Source of the DNA: Nocardia sp. CY41
GTDB lineage: Bacteria > Actinomycetota > Actinomycetes > Mycobacteriales > Mycobacteriaceae
Direction of reading: 5' to 3'
Assembly (NCBI RefSeq): GCF_009829325.1
Contig: NZ_VUOS01000015.1
Coordinates: 124,001-188,000, forward strand
DNA length: 64,000 nt
Part shown: positions 52,763 through 61,711 of the stretch, in pieces
Layout: the number at the start of each line of letters is the position of its first letter
How positions within the stretch are numbered: the stretch's first letter is position 1
Translations under genes and position numbers: made by a program
Notes under the pieces: generated by a model
Database searches by the model: none
Told to the model about the DNA's origin: nothing
Seen by the model: the letters and a program-made list of their open reading frames with translations, nothing else

Positions 52763-52847
52763 ACCGCGAACGGCGCGCAGCCGGGTGCGCACCCGACACG
52801 CAGTGGGCTTCGTCACCGGCTCGCCGCGGGTGCGCGCCGTCATCTGG

Positions 52848-53576
52848 ATGATGGAAAGGGTGTTGCGAAAGACCGGCGTGTCGGCCGCCGTCGTGGTGCT
52901 CCTCGGGCTCGCCGGTTGCGGCGTCGACCGCACCCCGATCCCGGAGGGCATTCCGCCCGGGCCAGGGACACCCCTGCCCGTGATCGACTTGGACGCTCCT
53001 GGCCGCACGGCCGTCCAACTGCGCGGATGGGCCGGCGATCAGTCCGACGGGCTGGGCATCCCGTCGATCGCGCTGGAGGCGTACGGCTACGCGGCGGCCG
53101 TGATGACCAGGGCGCGTCCCGACTGCGGCGTCGCGTGGACGACGCTCGCGGGCATCGCGAGCGTGGAGAGCAGGCACGGGACCCATCGAGGGGCGAAGAT
53201 GGATGCGGACGGATCGGTCCGCCCGCCGATCATCGGGGTCCCGCTGGACGGCTCGCCCGGCGTCGCGCTGGTGCACGACACCGACGGCGGCGCGCTCGAC
53301 GGCGATCCGGTGCACGATCGCGCCGTCGGCCCGCTGCAGTTCATCCCGGAGACGTGGAAGCGCTGGGGCGTCGACGCCAACGGCGACGGCGTCGCCGATC
53401 CGCAGAACATCGATGACGCCGCGCTCACCGCCGCCAGGTACCTGTGCGCCAGCGGCGGCGACCTCACCTCCGAGCACGGCTGGCAGCGGGCGCTGCTCAC
53501 CTACAACCAGTCGCGCGCCTACCTGCTGACGGTGCGCGATCGGGCCGCAAGCTACAGCATCGGCCGCCGGGTGTGA
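52848..53576 (+). CDS. lpqU: Lytic transglycosylase lipoprotein, LpqU-like
   Basis: 242 residues. Signal peptide with lipobox LAGC, so membrane-anchored and extracytoplasmic. The SLT-like domain has the catalytic Glu in ASVESRHGTH, then AVGPLQFIPETWKRWG and a LLTYNQS segment. It cleaves peptidoglycan glycan strands. It lies directly before eno as in M. tuberculosis (Rv1022). ATG 52848 is chosen; ATG 52851 and GTG 52860 are also possible, since no clear ribosome site is present. Confidence 0.88.
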   Translation: MMERVLRKTGVSAAVVVLLGLAGCGVDRTPIPEGIPPGPGTPLPVIDLDAPGRTAVQLRGWAGDQSDGLGIPSIALEAYGYAAAVMTRARPDCGVAWTTLAGIASVESRHGTHRGAKMDADGSVRPPIIGVPLDGSPGVALVHDTDGGALDGDPVHDRAVGPLQFIPETWKRWGVDANGDGVADPQNIDDAALTAARYLCASGGDLTSEHGWQRALLTYNQSRAYLLTVRDRAASYSIGRRV

Positions 53577-53690
53577 TCCTCCGATCCCCGGAGTGCCGGT
53601 TACCCGCGTCGCCGACGGGACGATAGGCTCGCAGCGCACGGCCCATCCCGTGAGACCAACCGTGTCAGCAGCCGAAGGAGTGTCGTTTTC

Positions 53691-54977
53691 GTGGCCATCA
53701 TCGAACAGGTCGGAGCTCGCGAGATCCTGGATTCCCGCGGTAACCCCACCGTCGAGGTCGAGATCGCTCTCGACGACGGCACCCTGACCCGGGCCGCCGT
53801 GCCCTCCGGCGCGTCCACCGGCGAGCACGAGGCCGTGGAACTGCGCGACGGTGGCGAGCGCTACGGCGGCAAGGGCGTGCGCAAGGCGGTCGAGGGTGTG
53901 CTCGACGAGATCGCGCCCGCCGTCATCGGCCTCGACGCCGTGGAGCAGCGCACGATCGATCAGGTCCTGCTCGACCTGGACGGCACTCAGGACAAGTCCC
54001 GGCTCGGCGCCAACGCCCTGCTCGGCGTCTCGCTGGCCGTGGCCCGCGCCGCCGCCGAGTCCTCGGGGCTCGAGCTGTTCCGCTACCTCGGCGGTCCGAA
54101 CGCGCACGTGCTGCCCGTCCCGATGATGAACATCCTCAACGGCGGTGCGCACGCCGACACCGGCGTCGACGTGCAGGAATTCATGGTCGCCCCGATCGGC
54201 GCGCCGACGTTCAAGGAGTCGCTGCGCTGGGGTGCGGAGGTCTACCACGCCCTCAAGGCGGTGCTGAAGGCCAAGGGCCTGTCCACCGGTCTCGGCGACG
54301 AAGGCGGTTTCGCCCCCGACGTGGCGGGCACCAAGGCCGCCCTCGACCTGATCAGCGAGGCCATCGGCAAGACCGGCCTGACGCTGGGCAGCGACGTGGC
54401 GCTCGCGCTGGACGTCGCGGCCACGGAGTTCTACACCTCCGGCAGCGGCTACAAGTTCGAGGGCGTCGTGCGCTCCGCCGAGGAGATGGCGCAGTTCTAC
54501 GCCGACCTGATCGGCGCGTACCCGCTGGTGTCCATCGAGGACCCGCTCTCGGAGGACGACTGGGACGGCTGGGTGACCCTGACCGACCAGATCGGCGAGA
54601 AGATCCAGCTCGTCGGCGACGACCTGTTCGTCACCAACCCGGAGCGTCTGGAGGAGGGCATCGCCAAGGGCGCCGCCAACGCGCTGCTGGTGAAGGTGAA
54701 CCAGATCGGCACGCTCACCGAGACCCTGGACGCGGTGGAGCTGGCGCACCGCAACGGCTACAAGACGATGATGTCGCACCGGTCCGGCGAGACCGAGGAC
54801 ACCACCATCGCCGACCTCGCCGTCGCGGTGGGCAGCGGCCAGATCAAGACCGGCGCCCCCGCCCGCAGCGAGCGCGTCGCCAAGTACAACCAGCTGCTGC
54901 GCATCGAGGACGCGCTCGGCGATTCGGCGCGCTACGCCGGCGACGTGGCGTTCCCCCGGTTCGCGTTCGAAAGCTGA
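53691..54977 (+). CDS. eno: Enolase
   Basis: 428-residue glycolytic enzyme converting 2-phosphoglycerate to phosphoenolpyruvate. Hallmarks: GAREILDSRGNPTVEVE, GASTGEHEAVELRD, GDEGGFAPD, SIEDPLSEDDWDGW, GDDLFVTN, LVKVNQIGT and SHRSGETEDT. GTG 53691 start, preceded by AAGGAG. A long hairpin terminator follows. Confidence 0.98.
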   Translation: MAIIEQVGAREILDSRGNPTVEVEIALDDGTLTRAAVPSGASTGEHEAVELRDGGERYGGKGVRKAVEGVLDEIAPAVIGLDAVEQRTIDQVLLDLDGTQDKSRLGANALLGVSLAVARAAAESSGLELFRYLGGPNAHVLPVPMMNILNGGAHADTGVDVQEFMVAPIGAPTFKESLRWGAEVYHALKAVLKAKGLSTGLGDEGGFAPDVAGTKAALDLISEAIGKTGLTLGSDVALALDVAATEFYTSGSGYKFEGVVRSAEEMAQFYADLIGAYPLVSIEDPLSEDDWDGWVTLTDQIGEKIQLVGDDLFVTNPERLEEGIAKGAANALLVKVNQIGTLTETLDAVELAHRNGYKTMMSHRSGETEDTTIADLAVAVGSGQIKTGAPARSERVAKYNQLLRIEDALGDSARYAGDVAFPRFAFES

Positions 54978-54980
54978 CCT

Positions 54981-55045
54981 GCGGTGCGAGCGACGGGCCC
55001 GGCGGGGGCGGCGAGCGTGACCCCGCGGGCCGCCGGGAGCACCGC
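54981..55045 (+). terminator. Two-part hairpin after eno
   Basis: GCGGTGC (54981-54987) pairs with GCACCGC (55039-55045), and inside it CCCGGCGG (54998-55005) pairs with CCGCCGGG (55030-55037). The structure sits between eno and the ftsB-like gene and probably attenuates or ends the eno transcript. Confidence 0.72.
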
Positions 55046-55067
55046 GAAGTAGAGACCGAGGCGTGAG

Positions 55068-55673
55068 ATGACGGAGCGACGTGCGCGTGGGACCAGTCCG
55101 GCCGGGCGCGGGGACCGCCGCACGTCGCGTGCCGCCGGATCACGCCCGGCCGATGCCGCGGCCAAACGCGGCCGCAGGCGATCGGAGACCGCGGAGAAGC
55201 CGAAGCCGCGCAAGACCGCGTCCCGTTCGGCAGGCGACAAGCACGACCACACCTTCCTCGGTCTCTCCACCGGCAAGGCGGTGATCCTCGCGATGGTGGT
55301 GTGCGGGCTCGCGCTCACCCTCGCCGTGCCGATGCGCACGTACTTCACCCAGCGCGCGGAGGCCGCGCAACTGGCGCAGCAACGCGAGGAACTCGAGGCG
55401 GATCTGGCCCGATTACGCGACCGCCGTGCGCAGCAACAGGATCCGGCCTACATCCGTACCGAGGCGCGCGATCGTCTGCGCCTGGTGATGCCCGGCGAGA
55501 CGCCGTACATCGTGCAGGTGCCCGGCATCGAGGCGCCCGCGCCGCCGCCCGCGCCGACCAGAGCCAGAGAACCCGAACCCTGGTACACCGAAGTGTGGCG
55601 CAGCATCGCCGAGCCGCAGCCGACGCCCGCGGCCGCCGCGCCACTACCGCAAGCACCGGAAGGACATAGGTGA
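55068..55673 (+). CDS. FtsB/DivIC-family septum formation protein
   Basis: 201 residues: a basic cytoplasmic N-terminal ~65 residues, one membrane segment (GKAVILAMVVCGLALTLAVP), then a coiled coil (AQQREELEADLARLRDRRAQQQDP) and a Pro/Ala-rich tail outside. This is the DivIC/FtsB layout of divisome proteins. Position after eno matches M. tuberculosis Rv1024. It contains one TTA codon in LARLRDR. Its stop overlaps the DUF501 start by four bases. Confidence 0.88.
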   Translation: MTERRARGTSPAGRGDRRTSRAAGSRPADAAAKRGRRRSETAEKPKPRKTASRSAGDKHDHTFLGLSTGKAVILAMVVCGLALTLAVPMRTYFTQRAEAAQLAQQREELEADLARLRDRRAQQQDPAYIRTEARDRLRLVMPGETPYIVQVPGIEAPAPPPAPTRAREPEPWYTEVWRSIAEPQPTPAAAAPLPQAPEGHR

Positions 55674-56206
55674 CCGCACCCACCGACCAGGATCTCGCGA
55701 TCATCGCCGAGCAGCTGGGCCGCGCACCGCGCGGCGTGCTCGCCATCGCCTACCGCACCCCCGACGGGATCCCGGCCGTTGTGAAGACCGCGCCCCGGCT
55801 GCCGGACGGCACCCCTTTCCCGACGCTCTACTACCTCACCGATCCCCGGCTCACCGCCGAGGCGAGCAGGCAGGAATCCGCCGGTGTGATGCGGGAGATG
55901 ACCGAACGGCTCGCCGCCGACCAGGAGCTGGCCGCCGCTTATCGCGCCGCGCACGAGAGCTATCTGGCCGAACGCGACGAAATCGAATCGCTGGGCACCG
56001 ATTTCACCGGCGGCGGTATGCCCGAACGGGTCAAGTGCCTGCACGTACTGATCGCCCACGCTCTGGCCAAGGGGCCGGGCGTGAATCCGCTCGGCGACGA
56101 GGCCGTGGCGCTGGCCGCCGAGCACGGCTTGCGCGGCACCGCGATTCCGGCCGACTGGCCCGCGCATCCGACCGCCCGCGAGAATCTGGAGCACAGCGAT
56201 GAGTGA
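55670..56206 (+). CDS. DUF501 domain protein
   Basis: 178-residue conserved actinobacterial protein, homologue position of Rv1025. Segments: EQLGRAPRGVLAIAYRTPDG, FPTLYYLTDPRLTAEASRQESAG, GGGMPERVKCLHVLIAHALAKG. The function is unknown. GTG 55670 overlaps the previous stop, and the stop overlaps ppx by eight bases, so all three are co-translated. Confidence 0.9.
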   Translation: MTAPTDQDLAIIAEQLGRAPRGVLAIAYRTPDGIPAVVKTAPRLPDGTPFPTLYYLTDPRLTAEASRQESAGVMREMTERLAADQELAAAYRAAHESYLAERDEIESLGTDFTGGGMPERVKCLHVLIAHALAKGPGVNPLGDEAVALAAEHGLRGTAIPADWPAHPTARENLEHSDE

Positions 56207-57146
56207 CCGGGTAGCCGCCGTGGATTGCGGCACGAATTCCATCCGACTGTTGATCGCCGACGTGCTCGGCGACGGACGCCTGGCCGACGTGCACCGCGAG
56301 ATGCGCATCGTCCGCCTGGGCCAAGGGGTCGACGCCGCCGGCTCGCTGGCGCCCGAGGCGATCGAACGCACCCGCGTCGCCCTGGCCGACTACGCCGCGC
56401 TGATGCGCGAGGCGGGGGTCGGCCGGGTGCGGATGGTGGCCACGTCCGCCACCCGGGACGCCGCCAATCGGGAGGACTTCTTCGCCATGGCGCGGGCCGA
56501 ACTCGGCGCCGTGGTCGCGGGCGCGGAAGCCGAGGTGATCACCGGTGACGAGGAGGCGCGCCTGTCGTTCGCCGGCGCGATCGGCGAGCTGTCCAGCGCG
56601 TCAGGACCTTTCGTCGTGGTTGACCTCGGCGGCGGCTCCACCGAGCTGGTGTTCGGCGACAGCGCGGGAGTGCGAGCCGCGTTCTCCGCCGACATCGGTT
56701 GCGTCCGCATCACCGAACGGTGCCTGGGCGGCAACCCGCCCACCGCGCAAGAGATCGCCGCCGCCCGCGCCTTCGCCGCCGAGCGGTTGACCGAAGCGTT
56801 CACGCACGTGCCCGTTGAGGGCGCGCACACCTGGGTCGGCGTGGCGGGCACGATGACCACTCTGGCCGCGGTCGCGCTCGACCTCCCGGAATACGACTCC
56901 GAAAGGGTGCACCTCACCCGCTTGACCCTGGATCAGGTCCACCAGGTCTGCGACCGCCTGATCGCCATGGATCACGATCAGCGCGCCGCGCTCGGGCCCA
57001 TGCATCCCGGCCGGGTCGACGTGATCGGCGGCGGCGCGGTCATCACCGAGGTGCTCGCCGAGGAACTGTCCCGGCGCGCGGGCATCGCCGAACTGGTCGT
57101 CAGCGAGCACGACATCCTCGACGGCATCGCCTTGTCGATCGCCTGA
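56199..57146 (+). CDS. Exopolyphosphatase/pppGpp phosphohydrolase (Ppx/GppA)
   Basis: 315 residues of the sugar-kinase/actin fold: VAAVDCGTNSIRLLIADV (phosphate 1), VVVDLGGGSTELVFG (phosphate 2) and VIGGGAVI. It acts on polyphosphate or (p)ppGpp chains; the short actinobacterial form lacks the C-terminal HD domain of E. coli Ppx. ATG 56199 overlaps DUF501 and the gene is last in the ftsB-like operon. Confidence 0.92.
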   Translation: MSDRVAAVDCGTNSIRLLIADVLGDGRLADVHREMRIVRLGQGVDAAGSLAPEAIERTRVALADYAALMREAGVGRVRMVATSATRDAANREDFFAMARAELGAVVAGAEAEVITGDEEARLSFAGAIGELSSASGPFVVVDLGGGSTELVFGDSAGVRAAFSADIGCVRITERCLGGNPPTAQEIAAARAFAAERLTEAFTHVPVEGAHTWVGVAGTMTTLAAVALDLPEYDSERVHLTRLTLDQVHQVCDRLIAMDHDQRAALGPMHPGRVDVIGGGAVITEVLAEELSRRAGIAELVVSEHDILDGIALSIA

Positions 57147-57170
57147 TTCCGCTCGGGCCCGCGCGTCCGG

Positions 57171-57695
57171 TCAGGTCTGCAGCGGGTGTCCGTCGAGTTT
57201 CACCTCGGCGTGCGTCTCGGTTGTTCCGGCCCGAACTCCCAGTTCGGTGCGACTGCGGCGAGATTTGCCGACCGCGATGTCGGCGAGGCGGGAGAGCGAC
57301 TCCATGTTCCGCGGCACCAACAGGAGCTCTTGCAGCACATTGGGCACCATTCTGCCCAACCCGCGTTCGGCGTGCTCGTACATCCGGATCTGGGTTTCAC
57401 CGGGAACGGTCTCGACGAGTTCCAGACGGATCCACGCGGCGCCGAGCGGCGAGAGCTTGGCCTCCAGTTCGAGCATGTGCGGCGGATCCACCGACACGAC
57501 CTTGGTGGTGTCGTTCACTGTGAACGGCCATACGCCTGCGCTGTAGTGCAGCTGGGCGCCGACGCCGGGCCACTCGTCGTCGACGTCGCGGATGTGGGTG
57601 GCGCCGACCACCCACGCGCAGAACAGCCATCCGTCGGCCAGGACGGCGAAGACGTCTTCCGGTGTCGTCGGCACGGTGATTTCCACGTGGACCAT
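57171..57695 (-). CDS. SRPBCC-fold protein
   Basis: 174 residues, START/SRPBCC pattern: HVEITVPTTPEDVFAVLADGWLFCAWVVG, then GAQLHYSAGVWPF and a C-terminal helix. Proteins of this fold bind hydrophobic ligands, often as polyketide cyclases or dehydratases. ATG 57693-57695; the frame continues to 57959 upstream, but that region has little family signal and crosses the next promoter. Ligand unknown. It converges on ppx. Confidence 0.8.
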   Translation of the reverse strand: MVHVEITVPTTPEDVFAVLADGWLFCAWVVGATHIRDVDDEWPGVGAQLHYSAGVWPFTVNDTTKVVSVDPPHMLELEAKLSPLGAAWIRLELVETVPGETQIRMYEHAERGLGRMVPNVLQELLLVPRNMESLSRLADIAVGKSRRSRTELGVRAGTTETHAEVKLDGHPLQT

Positions 57696-57994
57696 CAGCT
57701 CAACGCTTCCTGGGTGTGGGCGGGGGCTGGTTTGCCTGTCGCTTGCGGGGTGCCCGGTCGTCCGGCAGGCAAACCACGTGTCCTGGTCCGAGTTGCTCCG
57801 CCGGGGTGAACAGAACAAACGAATCCCCCGCGGCATCGCGCCCGGATGCCATCTTCGGGAGATGGTCGAAGCGGCAAGTTCGGCACCGGTATCTTCTTCC
57901 CGGTTGGTCCCGGGACATCGGTGTCGGGTAGTTTGGCTCGGTTCTATGACCCAGGTCACGGGTTCGTGTACCCCGGTATCACCGGGAGGTCGTG
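57696..57994. other. Promoter/leader region upstream of the permease uORF
   Basis: No gene. It contains TGACC-CA-GGTCA (57947-57958), a small palindrome, and CCCGGT-ATC-ACCGGG (57972-57986), a perfect 6-bp hairpin that overlaps the GGGAGG ribosome site (57984-57989) of the small ORF beginning at 57995. Confidence 0.6.
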
Positions 57995-58108
57995 GTGCGT
58001 GCGGGGCTGATCGTCACCGCCGACGCGCTAATGACCAGCAAACTTATGGCCGACGTGCATCGACTCGCCGTATGGGTACAGAACACCAAGCACAGCAGCA
58101 CGAATTAA
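57995..58108 (+). CDS. Possible 37-residue leader ORF before the permease
   Basis: GTG 57995 lies five bases after GGGAGG, and the frame ends at TAA 58106-58108, nine bases before the permease start. The permease ribosome site AGGAG directly follows the stop codon. The peptide has Val/Ala-rich and basic parts and no run of one amino acid. A hairpin overlaps its ribosome site. It may be a leader peptide that controls permease translation, or chance. Confidence 0.4.
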   Translation: MRAGLIVTADALMTSKLMADVHRLAVWVQNTKHSSTN

Positions 58109-58117
58109 GGAGAACGC

Positions 58118-59626
58118 GTGACTAACCCCGGGCCACAAGCCGATCCGGCGGGTGATGTCTCGTCTCGGTGGGGCGGCCTGTTCCGCACCAAGTCCATCGA
58201 ACAGTCGATCCGCGACACCGACGAACCCGACTCGAAACTCCGCAAGGACCTCACCGCCTGGGACCTCACCGTCTTCGGCGTGGCCGTCGTGGTCGGGGCG
58301 GGCATCTTCACCCTCACCGCGCGCACCGCGGGCAATGTCGCGGGCCCGTCGGTCTCGCTCGCCTTCGTGTTCGCCGCGATCGCCTGCGGGCTTACCGCCC
58401 TCTGCTACGCCGAGTTCGCCTCCACCGTGCCGGTGGCGGGCAGCGCCTACACCTACTCCTACGCCACCTTCGGCGAGCTCGTCGCCTGGATCATCGGCTG
58501 GGACCTGATCCTGGAATTCGCTCTCGCCGCGGCGGTGGTGGCCAAGGGCTGGTCGCAGTACCTCGGCGAGGTACTCGGCACCACCTCCCCGATCGTGCAC
58601 CTGGGCCCGGTGACCTTCGACTGGGGCGCGGTGCTGCTGATCACCGTGCTCGGCGTGCTGCTCGCGACCGGCACCAAGGTGTCCTCGCGGGTGTCGGCGG
58701 TGGCGGTCGCCATCAAGCTGGGCGTGATCGCGCTGGTGCTGGTCGTCGGCGCCACCTACTTCAAGTCCTCGAACCTCTCGCCCTATATTCCGCCGTCACA
58801 GGCTGGTGAGCGCGGCGAGGGCCTGCGGCAGTCGCTGTTCTCCTATCTGACCGGCGCCGGAGACAGCAACTTCGGCTGGTACGGCCTGCTCGCCGCGGCC
58901 AGCCTGGTGTTCTTCGCGTTCATCGGCTTCGACGTGGTCGCCACGACCGCCGAGGAGACCCGCAACCCGCAGAAGGCGGTGCCGCGCGGCATCCTCGGCT
59001 CGCTGCTCATCGTCACGATCCTGTACGTCGCGGTGTCACTCGTGCTCACCGGCATGGTGCCCTACACCGAGCTGGCCGGTGACGACGCGACCCTGGCGAC
59101 GGCGTTCGGCATCCACGGCGTCACCTGGGCGAAGAACATCATCTCCATCGGCGCGCTCGCCGGGCTCACCACGGTGGTGATGGTGATGTACCTCGGGCAG
59201 ACGCGGGTGCTGTTCGCGATGTCGCGCGACGGACTGATGCCGCGCAAGCTCGCGCACACCGGCGCGAACGGCACACCGGTGCGCGTCACCGTCATCGTCG
59301 GCGTGGCGTGCGCACTGCTGGCCGGGTTCGTGGACTTCGGCACGCTGGAGGAGATGGTCAACATCGGGACGCTGTTCGCGTTCGTGCTGGTGTCGGTGGG
59401 CGTGCTCATCCTGCGGCGCACGCGCCCGGATCTGCCGCGCGGATTCCGGGTTCCGCTCGTGCCGGTCGTCCCCGTCCTCGCGGTGCTGGCGTGCCTGTGG
59501 CTGATGCTGAACCTGTCGGTGGAGACCTGGCTGCGGTTCCTGGTGTGGATGCTGATCGGATTCGTCGTCTACTTCGCCTACTCCCGGCGCAACTCCGTGC
59601 TCCGGAAGGCTCCTGCCCTGGAGTGA
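58118..59626 (+). CDS. APC-superfamily amino acid permease (cationic amino acid transporter type)
   Basis: 502 residues and about twelve membrane segments. GAGIFTLTARTAGNVAGP in the first segment is the substrate-binding loop of CAT/YfnA-type permeases; FAFIGFDVVATTAEETRNPQKAVPRGI is the family signature. The cytoplasmic N terminus is charged (TKSIEQSIRDTDEP). GTG 58118 follows AGGAG. A 37-codon upstream ORF may regulate it. The transported amino acid is not fixed by sequence. Confidence 0.9.
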   Translation: MTNPGPQADPAGDVSSRWGGLFRTKSIEQSIRDTDEPDSKLRKDLTAWDLTVFGVAVVVGAGIFTLTARTAGNVAGPSVSLAFVFAAIACGLTALCYAEFASTVPVAGSAYTYSYATFGELVAWIIGWDLILEFALAAAVVAKGWSQYLGEVLGTTSPIVHLGPVTFDWGAVLLITVLGVLLATGTKVSSRVSAVAVAIKLGVIALVLVVGATYFKSSNLSPYIPPSQAGERGEGLRQSLFSYLTGAGDSNFGWYGLLAAASLVFFAFIGFDVVATTAEETRNPQKAVPRGILGSLLIVTILYVAVSLVLTGMVPYTELAGDDATLATAFGIHGVTWAKNIISIGALAGLTTVVMVMYLGQTRVLFAMSRDGLMPRKLAHTGANGTPVRVTVIVGVACALLAGFVDFGTLEEMVNIGTLFAFVLVSVGVLILRRTRPDLPRGFRVPLVPVVPVLAVLACLWLMLNLSVETWLRFLVWMLIGFVVYFAYSRRNSVLRKAPALE

Positions 59627-59672
59627 CGCGGCCGTGTTCGGCGTCTCGGAGGTGGGCGGCTAGCCTGACGCC

Positions 59673-60590
59673 GTGTCGCAGCGTGAGTTGGTTGTGCTCG
59701 GAACCGCGAGTCAGGTGCCGACGAAACAGCGGAACCACAACGGGTACCTGCTCCGGTGGGACGACGAGGCGATCCTGTTCGACCCCGGTGAGGGAACGCA
59801 GCGGCAGATGACCTATGCCGGTGTGACCGCCACCGGGCTCACCCGGATCGCCATCACCCATTTCCACGGCGACCACAGCCTCGGGCTGGCCGGGGTGGTG
59901 CAGCGGATCAACCTCGATCGGGTGCCGCATCCGGTCGACGTCTGGTTTCCCGCGTCCGGCGCGGTGTACTACGACCGGCTGGTCAACGCGACGTCCTACT
60001 ATCACCGCGCCGAACTGCGGCCGCGTCCGGTGGCCGGACCAGGGCCCGTCGACCTGCCCGAGGCGCCGTTCACGGTGACGGCGGTGCCGCTGTCGCATCC
60101 GGTGGACACCTTCGGCTATCGGCTCAGCGAGCCGCCCGGTCGCCGCATCCTGCCGGACCGGTTGCGCGCCTTGGGATTGCGCGGCCCGATCATCTCCGAA
60201 CTGCAAGAGCGCGGCAGCGTCGAGTCGGAGGGCCGCACAGTCACTTTGGCGGAGATCAGCGAACCGCGATCCGGCCAGAGCTTCGCCTTCGTGATGGACA
60301 CCCGGCTGTGCCCTGGCGTCCGGGAACTCGCCGCCGATGTCGACATGCTCGTCATCGAAGCCACATTCCTGGACGCCGACGAACATCTGGCGGTCGAGTA
60401 CGGCCATCTCACCGCGGGCCAAGCCGCGCGGGTGGCCGCGGACGCGGGCGTTCGCACCCTGGTGCTCACCCATTTCTCCCAGCGCTACCGCGACCTCGAC
60501 GAGCACCTGGCGGAAGCGGCGAAGTACTTCACGGGCGAGATCCACATCGCCACCGATCTGGCCCGAATCCCGCTGCCGCCGCGCCGCTGA
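59673..60590 (+). CDS. rnz: Ribonuclease Z
   Basis: 305-residue metallo-beta-lactamase-fold endonuclease that trims tRNA 3' ends. The zinc motif is HFHGDHSLG; later ligands are in MDTRLCPG, IEATF and THFSQRY. It starts at GTG 59673 and has the usual short RNase Z length. CCA is not encoded in the nearby tRNA-Leu, so this enzyme's activity is relevant to it. Separate unit from the permease. Confidence 0.92.
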   Translation: MSQRELVVLGTASQVPTKQRNHNGYLLRWDDEAILFDPGEGTQRQMTYAGVTATGLTRIAITHFHGDHSLGLAGVVQRINLDRVPHPVDVWFPASGAVYYDRLVNATSYYHRAELRPRPVAGPGPVDLPEAPFTVTAVPLSHPVDTFGYRLSEPPGRRILPDRLRALGLRGPIISELQERGSVESEGRTVTLAEISEPRSGQSFAFVMDTRLCPGVRELAADVDMLVIEATFLDADEHLAVEYGHLTAGQAARVAADAGVRTLVLTHFSQRYRDLDEHLAEAAKYFTGEIHIATDLARIPLPPRR

Positions 60591-60821
60591 CCCGCGCTCC
60601 GGACATCCGACACGCCGAGATGATCGGTGGACGCTAACACCAGCCCGCCGTCACCGATCTAGTTCTCTGGGACGCCTGCCAGCCCCGGGCTGGAAACCGC
60701 CGTCACCGGCGCCGGTCATCCGACCGCGCCGTCCGGCACCCGGCCACGGCCGACGCCCCGCCACCCCGGCGAATTGCCGGAATTCCGGTACAGCCGTACG
60801 ACTCGGTACGCTGTCCCGGAC

Positions 60822-60895
60822 GCCCCTATAGCCCAATTGGCAGAGGCAGCGGACTTAAAATCCGCCAAGTGTCGGTTCGAGTCCGACTGGGGGCA
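60822..60895 (+). tRNA. tRNA-Leu (anticodon UAA), short variable loop
   Basis: 74 bases. Acceptor GCCCCTA/TGGGGGC, anticodon stem GCGGA/TCCGC with loop CTTAAAA (anticodon TAA), variable loop CAAGT, T arm GTCGG-TTCGAGT-CCGAC, discriminator A. The variable loop has only five bases, unlike the long arm of normal bacterial leucine tRNAs. CCA is not encoded. Confidence 0.9.
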
Positions 60896-61058
60896 CTCAG
60901 GTGGACTGTCCGGGTTCCGCCGCCAGCGGCTCAGCGCAAGAAGCGGCACCGGACATCACCAGCCCGGCCGGAACCTCGGGAGCGTGAGAGCGGCGCGTGG
61001 ATAGTCCGCTCCGGCTACGCGCGGCATCGAAGTCGTTGTGGCGTAATAGAGTGAGGGT

Positions 61059-61556
61059 GTGGCTCTGGAATGGGTAGCTGTCGTGGGGACTTTGGGCGGC
61101 GCGGTCCTCGGGGCGGGTTCCACGATGCTCGTCGAGACGATACGGGCGCGGCGAGAACGATCGGTACGTCTGGAAGACACGCGACGCCAGGCATACGTGA
61201 AATATCTGACGGCCCTGACCCAGACCGACAACGCCATGCAAGCCCTCGCGATCGGACGGTCGTCTCCGCTGGACCGCGCCGAGGCCACCGCGGCGTTCCG
61301 GTCGAATCACCTGGTCGCGGCGATCTACGAACTCGAATTATTCGCGCCGAAATCCGTCTGCGACAACGCGTGGCTGGCATACGGCAGGCTGAAAGATATC
61401 CGAGAAACGCTGATCACTCAGAGTGTGACGATCGAGCGTGCCGGTGCAGGTTCACCAGAGTGGCGGGCGGTTCACGAGCCATTCTTGGCCGCGCTGAAGC
61501 AACTGCGCGAATCCATGCGGGGGCAGTCGGGTGGTCTCGACAGGGCACCATCCTGA
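61059..61556 (+). CDS. Hypothetical protein with one N-terminal membrane segment
   Basis: 165 residues. Residues 4-25 are hydrophobic (WVAVVGTLGGAVLGAGSTML), then a helical, charged soluble domain. This layout is common in actinobacterial proteins of unknown function annotated only as membrane-anchored. GTG 61059; a weak GAGGG precedes it. I cannot name the family. Confidence 0.65.
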   Translation: MALEWVAVVGTLGGAVLGAGSTMLVETIRARRERSVRLEDTRRQAYVKYLTALTQTDNAMQALAIGRSSPLDRAEATAAFRSNHLVAAIYELELFAPKSVCDNAWLAYGRLKDIRETLITQSVTIERAGAGSPEWRAVHEPFLAALKQLRESMRGQSGGLDRAPS

Positions 61557-61711
61557 GTCGGAAGATCGCGTACGAGGTGGGGCAGTCGCTGTCGACCTTC
61601 GGGTTTCACGAGGTTGGGTCGGGGCCCGCGTTCGTGCTCGACTGCGGTAGCTCACTCTGCTGAGGGGCTCGAGGGAGACGGTATGTGAGGCCGTCGCGTC
61701 CAGCCCTTTCG

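Noticed and set aside
52623..54779. 718-codon minus-strand open frame
   Set aside because: Antisense to eno and lpqU, both certain genes; translation has no protein-like features.
57171..57959. Longer start for the SRPBCC protein
   Set aside because: The extra 88 residues lack fold signal and would cover the adjacent promoter region; ATG at 57695 matches family starts.
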